Source: Cloacimonetes bacterium UBA3541 (lineage in GTDB: Bacteria > Cloacimonadota > Cloacimonadia > Cloacimonadales > Cloacimonadaceae). From it: DNA of 52,137 nt. The position numbers and the translations under genes were made by a program. The notes below the pieces were generated by a model. That model made no database searches. It had not been told where the DNA came from and saw only the letters and a list, made by a program, of their open reading frames with translations. The stretch's first letter is position 1, and each line of letters begins with the position of its first letter. Below, in pieces: positions 22,181 to 32,483 of this stretch. Location: contig DFOM01000036.1 in NCBI GenBank assembly GCA_002376725.1, forward strand, positions 1 through 52,137, in the 5' to 3' direction.

Positions 22181-25100
22181 ATGTATATAGATCACCGGTA
22201 TGAAGTTTTGGAAAGCTTAGGAAGAGGAAGCTGGGCTAATGTATATAAGGTTCGGGATATACGTGATGATAATGTTTACACACTGAAGTTATTTCAGTAT
22301 CTCTCCTCAGAGGAGTTTTACCGCTACTTCAAGCCTAAGGATATGCACCATATAACCAAAATTGAGCATCCCAATCTGAGTAAAATGGTAGATTTTGGGA
22401 ATGTGGGAGACCATATTTATTCCGTTAGTGTGTTCTTTGATGGCATTACTTTAAATAGTTTTCACTTCAATAAGAGTAAGGTTAACGACCTTTATGATAT
22501 TATAGTTCAAATCTGCTATGCTTTAGATGCTTTACACACTCAAAATATCCTACATAGAGACCTCAAACTGGAAAATGTGCTCTACAGAACAATCAATAAT
22601 AAGATAGAAGTAAAAGTCATAGACTATGGATTTTCTCGCTGGGATTTAGATAAAGAAGCACAAACCGTCTCAGGAACTTTACCATATATAGCTCCAGAGA
22701 TATATCAGGGAAACCCAGCTACTCCTAGCAGCGATTTCTATTCCCTCGGGGTGATGCTTTATAAGCTTACCACTGGAAATTTCCCTTTTACGCTTGAACA
22801 AATAAATGCTATTCGTAGTGGAAGCAAACAATACTTTATACCGATATTCCCTTCAGAGTTGAATCCTAACATACCTTTACATCTGGAAAAGTTATGTTTG
22901 CGTATGCTGGAACGCAATCCTGAAAACCGTTTCCAGAACAGTGCAGAAATAATCAGTTATATTAATCGTACTTCAGGGAAGAAATATCCTTTCTCCGAAT
23001 CCTGGTCTCTAATCAATTCCATCAAATTTAACAGCTATACGGTGCAGGAAAAGATTGTTAATAAATTGCTGGATTATCTTCCTCAGTTAGATTATTCTAA
23101 CGGTAAGATTATCTCTTTAATTGGAGGAGAAGGGATCGGAAAAGCAAGTATACTTTCCTTATTCCGTTATAATATTCTGAGAGGTTCTTATTTTATCTTT
23201 GATTATACCTGCACCCGCACTGACCATGAAGCTTTCTTCGCTTTAATAAAAGAATATCTACAATCACTTAGTCCCAGCGAGATACAACGCTATCAGTCAA
23301 TGTCTACAATGACTGAACAGTTAAGACGCTATGTGTTTATGTCGGAGCAAGCAGCCAAAGAAATAACCCCTACGAAAGAAGAACTCAAATCTGATTTTGA
23401 GTTTTGTCGTGATGTCCTGATTGAGCTAGCCCAAAGCAAACCTGTTATCTTTATCATACGAGATATTCAATACTTACACCATAATACAATAGATTTTATC
23501 AATTACCTTTCCCCTACCGTAGCTAAGTATCCCATTCTCATTGTAATGAGCTCAACAGATTTTAATAAGGTAAAACAAATTAAGCATACGGTACTCATTA
23601 GTGTACCAATGTTTACCCGAGAAGAGACAAGATCATATATACATAAGTTGCTAACACCAGAAGTTTCACCGCAATTCTGTGATATAATCTATGAACGTTC
23701 TGCTGGAAATCCTTATTTTATCAGAGAGATACTTATAGACCTAGCTTTAAAGAAACAGATATATTATGAAGACAAATTAATCTATCCTGAGAATCTTGAA
23801 GATTATGTTCTTCCCAGCCGGCTTTTGCATTCTATCTACACAAGAATGAGTCATCTGACCGAAATTAATTATAAACATCTACAGAAGCTATCTATAGTAC
23901 AAACTCCTATATCCATAGAATTAATTCGCTATATTTGTAAAGTTAAAGATGAGGAGCTTTATAATCTGCTTAACGAAAGCAAATACAATGAGATTCTTGA
24001 GAAACGAGGAGAATATTACTACTTTACTTTTAGAGAAGCAAAAGAAAGGTTTTTTGAAGAAAGTGATTTTAAAATTCACAAGCTAGTCTCACTGAGAGTT
24101 CTGAATTATTATAAAAATAAAAAAGTTACTGATATAACTACTTGCAAGGGTATTATACTCAACGCTCAAATTGCTCAGGATAAGATAGGTGAACGAAAAT
24201 GGCTTTTGAATCTCTTTGACCTGCTAAAAGAGAATTATTTTCAAGAAGAAGCTTATAAAACTATCGTCCAGGTCCTGGATATTGACCTGAGTTCAGGTTT
24301 AAACCTTGCCTCTGAGGAATTATCAAATGATTTGGCTAATGTCCAAAAAATGATAGAAATTACCGGCAATCTTCAGGGCTTGGATCTCCTAGATAAAACA
24401 GAACACAGCATTACTGATTCTTATGAGAAATATCTTTTACTAGGAACCATAAAACTGCTTTCAGATAATACTGCTGAAGCTTATAGATATTTTACTAAAG
24501 CTGAAAAATGGGCTCACCTGGCTTCACAAAAGGGTTCTGCAATACTTTATCAAGCTCAATGCTATGCAGGGAAAGACCCACTTAAGATAAAAAAGTTCCT
24601 GGAACGCGCAGCTAAACTGGAACTTACTTTAGCCTTAAAAATCACCTACACTAATTTATCCGCCTTGTATCTCTTTTATAAAGGTCAGCAAGATCTAGCT
24701 ATCAATACAATTGAAGATTTCCTTGCTTTGTTGCCACCTGATCAAGACTTAGAGGTTATGCTTAATCTGGCTCTATTACACAACGAATTAGGTGAATTTT
24801 ACATTCTGCAAAAAAATGTTATAGAGGCAGAAGAACACTTCAATCTAGCTCTTAATATCTGGAATAAGTATAAGGTAAATAGATACTTAACTCGTATTCA
24901 CAATAACATAGCTGATTTGCATTTAAAACAGGGATTTACTGTTTCTGGTTTGAGTCATTCTCAACAAGCTCTGGATTTAGCTATAAAAAGAGGTGATTAT
25001 CTTGCGCAAGGTAGAGCACTTCTTAATCAGGGTGAAGCTATGATAAAAATGGGAAAATTTGAGGAAGCAGAAGTAAAACTGATAGAAGCTTCTCAAATTT

Positions 25101-27631
25101 TGAGCTCTCTAAAAGCCAAAAATTATAAAAATATAGTTATTCGCAACCTTGCTCTGGCAAAAAGTAAAATCATAGGTTTTGGACACTACTATCAATTTAT
25201 CAGCAAGCATGAACCCAAACTGATTGAAGGTATTATCCAGGAAATCAATCCTCTGGTTAAAACTTATTTTTATTATCTAAGCGAGATTTCCTATCCTGCT
25301 AAAATAAAAAAACTTCTACAGAAGAATGTCCATCTAGATTTTGAACTAATTAAGGAACAGGAATTCTATCATAATGTGCTAAGTCTCTTGGCTATCTCGG
25401 AAAAGAACTATAAAAAAGCTCTGGAAGAGCTTAAACTTGCTGCTCAATTTGCTGGAGAAATAAACAACCATTACGCTATGGCTGTGTTTAATGTTTTACA
25501 GGCTAAGAGTTATTATGGACTGGGAAAATATAAAAAGGCACAGGAAATAATTAATAATGCCAGACCTGCTATTCAGGAATATCAATACAAATACTGGGAA
25601 ATGAGCTTGGATATTCTGGAATTGAGACTTGAATTAGCAGATGCTTCTATTCCGCTTCGCAGTATTTTACGTAGGACCATTAATATATTAGAAGAATGCT
25701 ACCAGAATAAATATTATCAATTGATAGTTGAACTGAAGCAGATTAAAATTCAGACCTTGTTGGAATTAGGTGCTATTAAACAAGCAGAAAAAGAATTTCA
25801 AGATTATAAACAATATCTGGATAATATAACCTCAGATATCAGTCCGGATGATAGAGAAAACTTTTTAAAGAAGAACCTATTTGGTATAAAAAATGTTAAA
25901 TATTTCAATTTGATGACGGTTGCTTCCCGAAAACGAGATGTTCAAAATCAAGTAAATGACCTTATTTTCGCTATCTCCAATGTTACCACAGTCCAGCAAA
26001 TGAAATTCTTGGTAGAAAAGGGAATAACTCAAGTGTTATCGCCCTGGAAATTTAAACTGATGGTATTCTCTGAAAAAATGAACTCTTATTATGCTTTTTT
26101 AAGTTATAACTGGGACCCTGATATGATGCTGCCTGCTGAGTTTTCTCCTCATATAGAGCAATCTTTCACCTCCGATAGCCTGGTACGTTTTCGTTATCAA
26201 CAACATAATATCCTCATTATCCCTCTTTTATCTGGAACCCGACGCATAGGATATTTGGTGGTAAGTGATAATGGAGAATTGCCCTATACTCAAAGTGAAT
26301 TGGCTATTGCTAAAAGTCTTAAATCCCACTTAGCTTCTCTTATTATTAGAATAAATGATTATGAAGAAATCACCCTGAGAATGGAAAAGATGAACCAACT
26401 TATAAACATATCCCGCGATTTGTTAGGTATTTTAGATATGAATGAACTGGAAACTGGAATCGTAACTGCTGCTATTGACCTAATCGGTAGCACCCGTGGT
26501 TTCTTTATAAGTAAAGATGAAGCAGGAAATAATCTTTATAAAGTACAAATGTCGCAAAATAAGCAGATATTAACTTCCACTGCCGGAATTAGCAATACTG
26601 CTCTTAGTCTTTGCCAAACAAATCAAGAACCTATCATTGCTTATAATGCTCAGTTGGACAACCGGTTTAAAAACGCTGTAAGTGTTCAGGACTATGCCAT
26701 CCAGACTATTTTCTGTTGTCCTATTATGGTAGATAATCTAAACTACGGTTATCTCTATCTGGATAATTATGGAGATAGCACCCGCGAGATGTATTTAAAC
26801 GAAGATATTATAAAGTTATTCCTTGACCAAGTAGCTAATGCTATAAGGAATGCTCAAAAATATGCTGAACTATTGGAAAAAAGTAATGAACTTAATAATC
26901 TGGAACAAAGTAAGGATGAGTTTGTAGAGATTGTGGCACATGAATTGAACACGCCTCTAACTGCCATACAAGGTTATGTTTCTCGCTTAAAGCGTAAGCT
27001 TTATTCTGATGAAGAAGAGCATCAGGAAATTATTTATAAACTGGAATCAGCGGTGAATAAACTTGCCACCAGTATTGGTGATATAACTACAATGAACCAC
27101 TATAATATCACTCAGTCTCTTCCTAAATCCCCACTAAAAATAGAAGAAATATTGGATCTTGTTCAACAGGAAGTGTTAATTCTTTCTCGTCAACGCAAAA
27201 TGCAAATCAAGCTGGAGATTGAAGAAGGTTTGCCAATGGTTAATGGTAACTGGGAAGCCTTACATAGAATGATATATAATGTTGTCCTTAATGCCATTCG
27301 TTTCACTCGTGAATTTGGCACTATTGTGATAGGTGCAAGAAAATCAGCTTTCCCCCAGGAACGTATCAATAACCAGGATAGTTTAGTGATTTATGTGAAG
27401 GATAATGGAATCGGCATTCCAGAATATCAATTAAAGAATATATACCGAAAATTTTATGAATTAAATGATATCTATGCCCACAAAAGCGGAACAGTGGAAT
27501 ATAGAAGTAGTGGATTAGGCTTAGGATTGGCAATATCTAAAAGAATAGCAGAGCTGCATAACGGGCAAATTATTATCAAGAGCAAAGAAAATGAAGGCAC
27601 TTCTGTCTTTATGATAATACCTTTTAAATGA
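22181..27631 (+). CDS. Giant hybrid Ser/Thr kinase - ATPase - TPR - GAF - histidine kinase
   Basis: 1816 residues, no membrane segment. (1) Eukaryotic-type kinase 1-270: glycine loop LGRGSWANV (13-21), Lys36, HRDLKLEN (125-132), DYG (148-150, DFG variant), APE (171-173). (2) AAA/STAND-type ATPase 285-600: GGEGIGKAS (315-323; Ala replaces the usual Ser/Thr after Lys321), Walker B-like IFIIRDIQYL. (3) TPR-like helices about 730-1210. (4) A divergent GAF about 1255-1390 and a clearer GAF about 1410-1565. (5) Histidine kinase: AHELNTPL with His1587, N-box around Asn1704, DNGIGIP (1741-1747), GLGLGLAISKR (1778-1788). There is no receiver domain. It resembles cyanobacterial and myxobacterial multi-kinases. 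The stop overlaps the TPR gene start (ATGA). Confidence 0.92.
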   Translation: MYIDHRYEVLESLGRGSWANVYKVRDIRDDNVYTLKLFQYLSSEEFYRYFKPKDMHHITKIEHPNLSKMVDFGNVGDHIYSVSVFFDGITLNSFHFNKSKVNDLYDIIVQICYALDALHTQNILHRDLKLENVLYRTINNKIEVKVIDYGFSRWDLDKEAQTVSGTLPYIAPEIYQGNPATPSSDFYSLGVMLYKLTTGNFPFTLEQINAIRSGSKQYFIPIFPSELNPNIPLHLEKLCLRMLERNPENRFQNSAEIISYINRTSGKKYPFSESWSLINSIKFNSYTVQEKIVNKLLDYLPQLDYSNGKIISLIGGEGIGKASILSLFRYNILRGSYFIFDYTCTRTDHEAFFALIKEYLQSLSPSEIQRYQSMSTMTEQLRRYVFMSEQAAKEITPTKEELKSDFEFCRDVLIELAQSKPVIFIIRDIQYLHHNTIDFINYLSPTVAKYPILIVMSSTDFNKVKQIKHTVLISVPMFTREETRSYIHKLLTPEVSPQFCDIIYERSAGNPYFIREILIDLALKKQIYYEDKLIYPENLEDYVLPSRLLHSIYTRMSHLTEINYKHLQKLSIVQTPISIELIRYICKVKDEELYNLLNESKYNEILEKRGEYYYFTFREAKERFFEESDFKIHKLVSLRVLNYYKNKKVTDITTCKGIILNAQIAQDKIGERKWLLNLFDLLKENYFQEEAYKTIVQVLDIDLSSGLNLASEELSNDLANVQKMIEITGNLQGLDLLDKTEHSITDSYEKYLLLGTIKLLSDNTAEAYRYFTKAEKWAHLASQKGSAILYQAQCYAGKDPLKIKKFLERAAKLELTLALKITYTNLSALYLFYKGQQDLAINTIEDFLALLPPDQDLEVMLNLALLHNELGEFYILQKNVIEAEEHFNLALNIWNKYKVNRYLTRIHNNIADLHLKQGFTVSGLSHSQQALDLAIKRGDYLAQGRALLNQGEAMIKMGKFEEAEVKLIEASQILSSLKAKNYKNIVIRNLALAKSKIIGFGHYYQFISKHEPKLIEGIIQEINPLVKTYFYYLSEISYPAKIKKLLQKNVHLDFELIKEQEFYHNVLSLLAISEKNYKKALEELKLAAQFAGEINNHYAMAVFNVLQAKSYYGLGKYKKAQEIINNARPAIQEYQYKYWEMSLDILELRLELADASIPLRSILRRTINILEECYQNKYYQLIVELKQIKIQTLLELGAIKQAEKEFQDYKQYLDNITSDISPDDRENFLKKNLFGIKNVKYFNLMTVASRKRDVQNQVNDLIFAISNVTTVQQMKFLVEKGITQVLSPWKFKLMVFSEKMNSYYAFLSYNWDPDMMLPAEFSPHIEQSFTSDSLVRFRYQQHNILIIPLLSGTRRIGYLVVSDNGELPYTQSELAIAKSLKSHLASLIIRINDYEEITLRMEKMNQLINISRDLLGILDMNELETGIVTAAIDLIGSTRGFFISKDEAGNNLYKVQMSQNKQILTSTAGISNTALSLCQTNQEPIIAYNAQLDNRFKNAVSVQDYAIQTIFCCPIMVDNLNYGYLYLDNYGDSTREMYLNEDIIKLFLDQVANAIRNAQKYAELLEKSNELNNLEQSKDEFVEIVAHELNTPLTAIQGYVSRLKRKLYSDEEEHQEIIYKLESAVNKLATSIGDITTMNHYNITQSLPKSPLKIEEILDLVQQEVLILSRQRKMQIKLEIEEGLPMVNGNWEALHRMIYNVVLNAIRFTREFGTIVIGARKSAFPQERINNQDSLVIYVKDNGIGIPEYQLKNIYRKFYELNDIYAHKSGTVEYRSSGLGLGLAISKRIAELHNGQIIIKSKENEGTSVFMIIPFK

Positions 27632-30579
27632 TTATGTCTAAAATAATATCTTATCCTCATTACCCTAATATCTCTAAATTATCAGCAAGACTTATATTTG
27701 TAATTATCAGTATCTTGTTTCTCTCAGACCCCTTATATTCTCAATCGCTTAGAGAAAAAGAAAATCTTTCCTATATTGTAGAACTTTTTAATAGTTCCGA
27801 GGGCTATTTAGATGAAACGGCAAAAGAGATAGAACTTTTCCGAGCCACCTATCCTGATTCTCCTTACCTTCTCTATTTAGATTATTTTAGTGCCAATATT
27901 GCTCTTAGGAAGGGAGATTATAAAAAAAGTAGCCTGCTCTATAATAAATTAATTAATCAATATCTTCCCCCTGATATTCTTAATGATATCTATCTTAATT
28001 ATGCTATCTGTTGTTACTATCTTGATGATTATAAAACTGGAATTCAACTTTTAAATACTTTAGAAAAATCTGCTATAAATCCCTGGTATATCACTCAAGC
28101 CAATTTATGGCGTGGTAGAAGTTATGCCAGACAGGAACTCTGGCTTTCTGCAGAACAGGAACTAAGTAAAGCTTTAGCTTCTGGAGAAAAATCTGCTTTG
28201 TATGACTATTTTCAGACCTTAGTTGCTCTAAAACGAGATTCCACCGTAAAAGCTTTGCTAGATTCTTTGAGTACCGAACTACCCGAATCTATTGATTATT
28301 TTGGCACTTGGCTGGAACATCTCTTAAATTCTGGACGCTACGAAGAATTTGATACCTATTTAGCCAGACTCAGTCCTTATACAAGTGCTTCTATCCAAAT
28401 AGGATTATTACAGGTTCGCCAAGCTCTAAATCAAGAAGATTACGCTCAGGCTAGTTCTTTACTGGATAGCCTGAATGTCCAGAATGATTTAGCAAGATAT
28501 TATCGTGCTATTGTGCTAATAAATACAGGAAATACTTCTGCTGCTGATTCTCTATTTCAAATTTTAACTAATTCATCTGATCATCATCTTGCCTGTTTAT
28601 CCTATCTTGAGAGGTTGAAAATCCTTGCTCAGAAAGATAAAAATCTTGCCTTTCAGCAGTTGCAAAAATTCATTAAGGAGAAACAACCACAATATGGAGA
28701 AGCTTATCAGCTTCTGGGAAAATGGTATATGGAGAGGGAAAACTATAGGGATGCAATACATAATCTCCTGGCAGCTTTTAATTTTCCTCTAGAACCTCAT
28801 AGTCGGGAACAGAATTACCTCTTTGCTGCTGAAACCTGGTTTTATCTTAAAAATTATAAGTCCTGTGTTGAAATCTGTAAAAACTATTTACGAAAATATC
28901 CATCTGGACGCTATTGCGATTCCGCTTTATATTATCTAGCAGAAAGTTCTCTGTTTGAAGACAATACAGAAAATGCCAAACAATATTATACTGAATTAAT
29001 TCAGCAATATCCTGAGTCCAAATGGGAAGATCTAGCACGATTTAAGCTAGCAGAAATCTATTTTCAAGCCTCAGATTATAAAACTGCAGAGGAAATTTAT
29101 AAAAATATCACTCCTTCACCTGAAAACTATTCTGCTCTTTTTCTTCGTTTAGCACAAACCTATTATCATCAGGATAAATATGATGAAGCAAAGAAGATTT
29201 TGCTGGAAGTACTAGAACCAACTAAAGATTTTGAATCTGCTATTTTGCTTGCCTCCATCCATTTTAACCAAAAAGAATATGATCAAGCTTTGAATCTTTA
29301 TAATCAAGCTGAAAGTATTGCTTCAAATAAAGTGCAAAAAGATGAAGCACGAGCCTATTGTGCCTACACTCTTTTCTATCTAAAGCGTTTCAATGAAGCT
29401 ACCAATCTATTTTTAGAGCTTGCTCAAGATAGTCTTAATACTGAAATATTTTTACTCCAAGCAGCGAAATCTGCAGTTCAAGGTAAAAACTGGAATAAGG
29501 CACTGCAATTATATGATAGATTCTTAGACGAATACCCTGAATCAGATTACTATCTACAAGCTATGAGTGATTTGGCTAATGTCTATTACAATCTAGGGGA
29601 TTATAATGAAGCACTGGATTACTGGCTAGGCGTTCTCCGCAATTTTACTAGTAACACTTATTTTTCTGAGTCTGAGCTAGCCTTTCTTTCTGATGTTTTT
29701 ACCGGAATTGAATTAAGTGCTCGAAAACTTCAGGATCCAGAAAGAATTATTGAAATTAGCGAGATGATTGACCTCTTCCCTAGTGAGTATATTAAATTTG
29801 AACTGGAATATATCCTGGTTAAGCTTTATGCGGATGAGGAGCTCTGGAATGAATTAATAACCGAAGCTGCTAAATTTAAAAGCAGTCTCAATCTCCCCCA
29901 AAAACAGCATAACGAAATTGACCTTCTAATGCTAAAAGCTCTCATAAATCTTAATCGTTTAGCCGAAGCAGATAGCTTGGCACAACAACTTTATGAAACA
30001 TATCCAAGTCAGGAAGTCCTGATTAAATGGGCAGAACTGGCTGAATTAAATGGAAATCCCCTACTTGCTTTGGAACGCTATAGAGAGGCTTTTGCATTAA
30101 AACCTGAAGCTAATATCTGGTTAAAGATGTTAGAACTTTCATATCAAAATGACTATCAGGATTTTATGGAAATCTGGAATGCGGGAGCTTCTTTTTGTAA
30201 TGATAATCCTAACGCACAAATTATGCACTTACAGTTCCTCTGGGAAAAAGTTAGTCCCGAGGAAACTTTCGCTTTAGCCGATTCTTTGCTCCAGACTCAA
30301 ACAGACCCCTTTTTACGCGCAATATGTGAATTTTATCAGGGAAGAACTTATTATCAAAAAGAAGATTATTCTTCTGCTCTAATTAGCTTCCGAAAGATCA
30401 GACAACTATATAGAGATTATAATGAACTCTACAGGGATGCCAGTTACTTTTATATCCTTAGTTTAATCAATTTGGCTGAATTTCAGGAAGCGGAACTCTA
30501 TCTCAAGGAACTGCAAGATATTCTCTTGAAAGAACAAATAGAACATATTCAACAACTTTTATCCTATCAACCACAATAA
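27628..30579 (+). CDS. Large secreted TPR-repeat protein
   Basis: 983 residues. The N-terminus has a signal peptide (hydrophobic core LIFVIISILFLSDP at about 22-35, likely cut after LYSQ), so the protein is expected in the periplasm or at the outer membrane. Most of the rest is a solenoid of TPR or TPR-like helical pairs, for example YYLAESSLFEDNTENAKQYY and DLANVYYNLGDYNEALDYW, with the A/Y/G spacing of tetratricopeptides. There is no enzymatic motif. The start overlaps the kinase stop; a second ATG lies 6 nt on. TPR solenoids of this sort scaffold envelope machines, but the partner is unknown. The barrel gene next door is the obvious candidate. Confidence 0.85.
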   Translation: MIMSKIISYPHYPNISKLSARLIFVIISILFLSDPLYSQSLREKENLSYIVELFNSSEGYLDETAKEIELFRATYPDSPYLLYLDYFSANIALRKGDYKKSSLLYNKLINQYLPPDILNDIYLNYAICCYYLDDYKTGIQLLNTLEKSAINPWYITQANLWRGRSYARQELWLSAEQELSKALASGEKSALYDYFQTLVALKRDSTVKALLDSLSTELPESIDYFGTWLEHLLNSGRYEEFDTYLARLSPYTSASIQIGLLQVRQALNQEDYAQASSLLDSLNVQNDLARYYRAIVLINTGNTSAADSLFQILTNSSDHHLACLSYLERLKILAQKDKNLAFQQLQKFIKEKQPQYGEAYQLLGKWYMERENYRDAIHNLLAAFNFPLEPHSREQNYLFAAETWFYLKNYKSCVEICKNYLRKYPSGRYCDSALYYLAESSLFEDNTENAKQYYTELIQQYPESKWEDLARFKLAEIYFQASDYKTAEEIYKNITPSPENYSALFLRLAQTYYHQDKYDEAKKILLEVLEPTKDFESAILLASIHFNQKEYDQALNLYNQAESIASNKVQKDEARAYCAYTLFYLKRFNEATNLFLELAQDSLNTEIFLLQAAKSAVQGKNWNKALQLYDRFLDEYPESDYYLQAMSDLANVYYNLGDYNEALDYWLGVLRNFTSNTYFSESELAFLSDVFTGIELSARKLQDPERIIEISEMIDLFPSEYIKFELEYILVKLYADEELWNELITEAAKFKSSLNLPQKQHNEIDLLMLKALINLNRLAEADSLAQQLYETYPSQEVLIKWAELAELNGNPLLALERYREAFALKPEANIWLKMLELSYQNDYQDFMEIWNAGASFCNDNPNAQIMHLQFLWEKVSPEETFALADSLLQTQTDPFLRAICEFYQGRTYYQKEDYSSALISFRKIRQLYRDYNELYRDASYFYILSLINLAEFQEAELYLKELQDILLKEQIEHIQQLLSYQPQ

Positions 30580-30586
30580 AATAATT

Positions 30587-32092
30587 ATGAGAAGAAAAAC
30601 CTTAATCCTATTATCCCCATATCTTACGCTTATATTATTTCTTATACCCCAGATTTTGTCAGCTCAAACTCAGACACTACCTCCTATTGAGATTAGTTCT
30701 GAAATAGCTCCTAAAGCACCTATTATCAAAAAACCCCTCTTACTTACGGTTGAAATCCCAAAAGATTCTATACCTTCTTATTTACCGAGAGTTTATACCG
30801 CTAAATACAAACAGCCAGAAATTATTGATCAAGAATTGCCACCTCTATCTTTAAATCTTGGAATGAAGAGCGATTTTTCGGCTTATCTCTATGCTTCAAT
30901 ATTCACTCACAAATCGCATATTCCTCTTCTGGATATTGATGGTAGTTTTTATGTACCTGGAATCAATCGTTCGCTAAAATCTTTACAGACTCGTGTTCTA
31001 TCTGATTTTTATCCTTTTTCTGAACTGGCACATAATCTACTCTATCAGGAAGCTACTTCGGATAGTTTTTCTTCTTCTCTGATTTCCTATACACTATATT
31101 CACCTGCCAACAATATAGCTACAGGTAATTTATCTCTCAATAACTTACAGACCTGGATTAATTTAGAAGATATCAGTCAAAAAGAAGGTCAGGATTCTCT
31201 GGATGACTTTTCTCTCGGAATTCGCCATTCTCATTATTTTACCTGGAAGAACAATACTTTTGCCAATCTATTCCTATATCAGGATTCTGCTTGGGGAATC
31301 AATAGCCGCTATAAAATAAATTTAAAACCTGGAAAATATCCCACCATAGAAGCTGGTCTAATGACTGATTTTACTCACCTTCTACCCTCTATAAACCTCC
31401 ATAAAAATTGGATTATTGCTCCCGGAAAGCAACTTGAACTAGCCAATCAAACTGAACTGAAATCTTCATCTTTAGCTACCTATAAATCTGATTCACCCTG
31501 GACTCTTGTTCCGGAAAAAGATTATATTATTATGAGTCCTTTGAATCTTTCTAGCTTTTACTGGATTAAATTTAAATCTGAAAATCCTATCTGGGATAAA
31601 ATAGGCTTTGGACAATATATAAAATTTAGCTATAATGTCCCTTCTATATCTGCAAATCCTATCTCCGGACAAACTTATTATCATTATGACAAGGTATTTA
31701 GTTACCAACCTCAAATGGAATTTTCCTTCAAAATAAAAGACCTTAACTGCTACCAAAACCTAATATTAAATATGGAATTCTTACCGAATAAGAATTGGCA
31801 AAGAAAATCCTATTCCTCTCTTTTAACTGCTTATACCTCAGTTAATACTAAATATAAAAACTTGAATCTGATTACCACACTTCAGCAAGAATATTTCCGC
31901 TTTGATGAGAACCAAAACTATCTCCCCTTCATATTTGATCTTAGTTTTGAAGTGCAATACCCTATTGAAGAAAACTTAATGCTCTCTGCACAATTACAAA
32001 ACATTTTTCATACGCCCTATCAAATGCCGGGAAATCTTCCCTCTTCAGGCAGAGCTTTCTTTATAATGTTAAAATATCGTCCCTTATCCTGA
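30587..32092 (+). CDS. Outer-membrane beta-barrel-like protein with a TonB-receptor-like C-terminus and no plug
   Basis: 501 residues. A signal peptide (LTLILFLIPQILSAQ) is followed by a proline-rich linker (about 30-85), then alternating aromatic/polar strands to the end. The C-terminus reads LQNIFHTPYQMPGNLPSSGR and then FFIMLKYRPLS, close to the 'NLFdk.Y....pGR.f.~.l.Y.f' end of TonB-dependent receptors. No TonB box or plug domain is visible, and the barrel would be smaller than in a 22-strand receptor. The start is 7 nt after the TPR gene, so the two products probably work together. The ligand is unknown. Confidence 0.7.
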   Translation: MRRKTLILLSPYLTLILFLIPQILSAQTQTLPPIEISSEIAPKAPIIKKPLLLTVEIPKDSIPSYLPRVYTAKYKQPEIIDQELPPLSLNLGMKSDFSAYLYASIFTHKSHIPLLDIDGSFYVPGINRSLKSLQTRVLSDFYPFSELAHNLLYQEATSDSFSSSLISYTLYSPANNIATGNLSLNNLQTWINLEDISQKEGQDSLDDFSLGIRHSHYFTWKNNTFANLFLYQDSAWGINSRYKINLKPGKYPTIEAGLMTDFTHLLPSINLHKNWIIAPGKQLELANQTELKSSSLATYKSDSPWTLVPEKDYIIMSPLNLSSFYWIKFKSENPIWDKIGFGQYIKFSYNVPSISANPISGQTYYHYDKVFSYQPQMEFSFKIKDLNCYQNLILNMEFLPNKNWQRKSYSSLLTAYTSVNTKYKNLNLITTLQQEYFRFDENQNYLPFIFDLSFEVQYPIEENLMLSAQLQNIFHTPYQMPGNLPSSGRAFFIMLKYRPLS

Positions 32093-32383
32093 AAGCAGAT
32101 ATTTTGTTAATTTATATTATAGTTTAAGACTGGGGCACATCCAGAAGCGATAAATAATAGCTAATAAATTTTTATAAATTAAATAGCTGTTAAATCTCCT
32201 TCTTTTACCTAATCCAAAAAATAAAGCTATACATACTAATCCCAAAGCCCAAGCTCATAGTTATTCATTGCCTTTAGTTTCCTGATTAGAACCTGAATCT
32301 TAAAATAAATTCAAGTTGTTCTATCTTTATCTATCAACTTTAGTTAATTCTATTTATTATAGCAAATTATAGCTTCTTCCTTG

Positions 32384-32440
32384 ACTCTCTCCTTACTCTT
32401 TCTTGGCTTTTTTGCTAAGTGACAGCCAGGAAAGAGAAAG
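32384..32440 (-). repeat. Intergenic repeat element, copy 2 (opposite orientation)
   Basis: CTCTTTCTTGGCT (32396-32408) pairs with AGCCAGGAAAGAG (32424-32436), one G-T pair, 15-nt loop, next to CCTTGACTCTC (32389 onward is its 3' part). Its reverse complement shares TTCCTGGCTGTCACTTAGC and GAGAGTCAAGG with the element at 18345-18420. The rest of the 32093-32483 gap is AT-rich with no gene, and neither arm has a T-run marking a clear terminator. Confidence 0.65.
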
Positions 32441-32483
32441 CTTATCTATCTAATATGAATGTTCTTTTATGGAGTATAAATAT

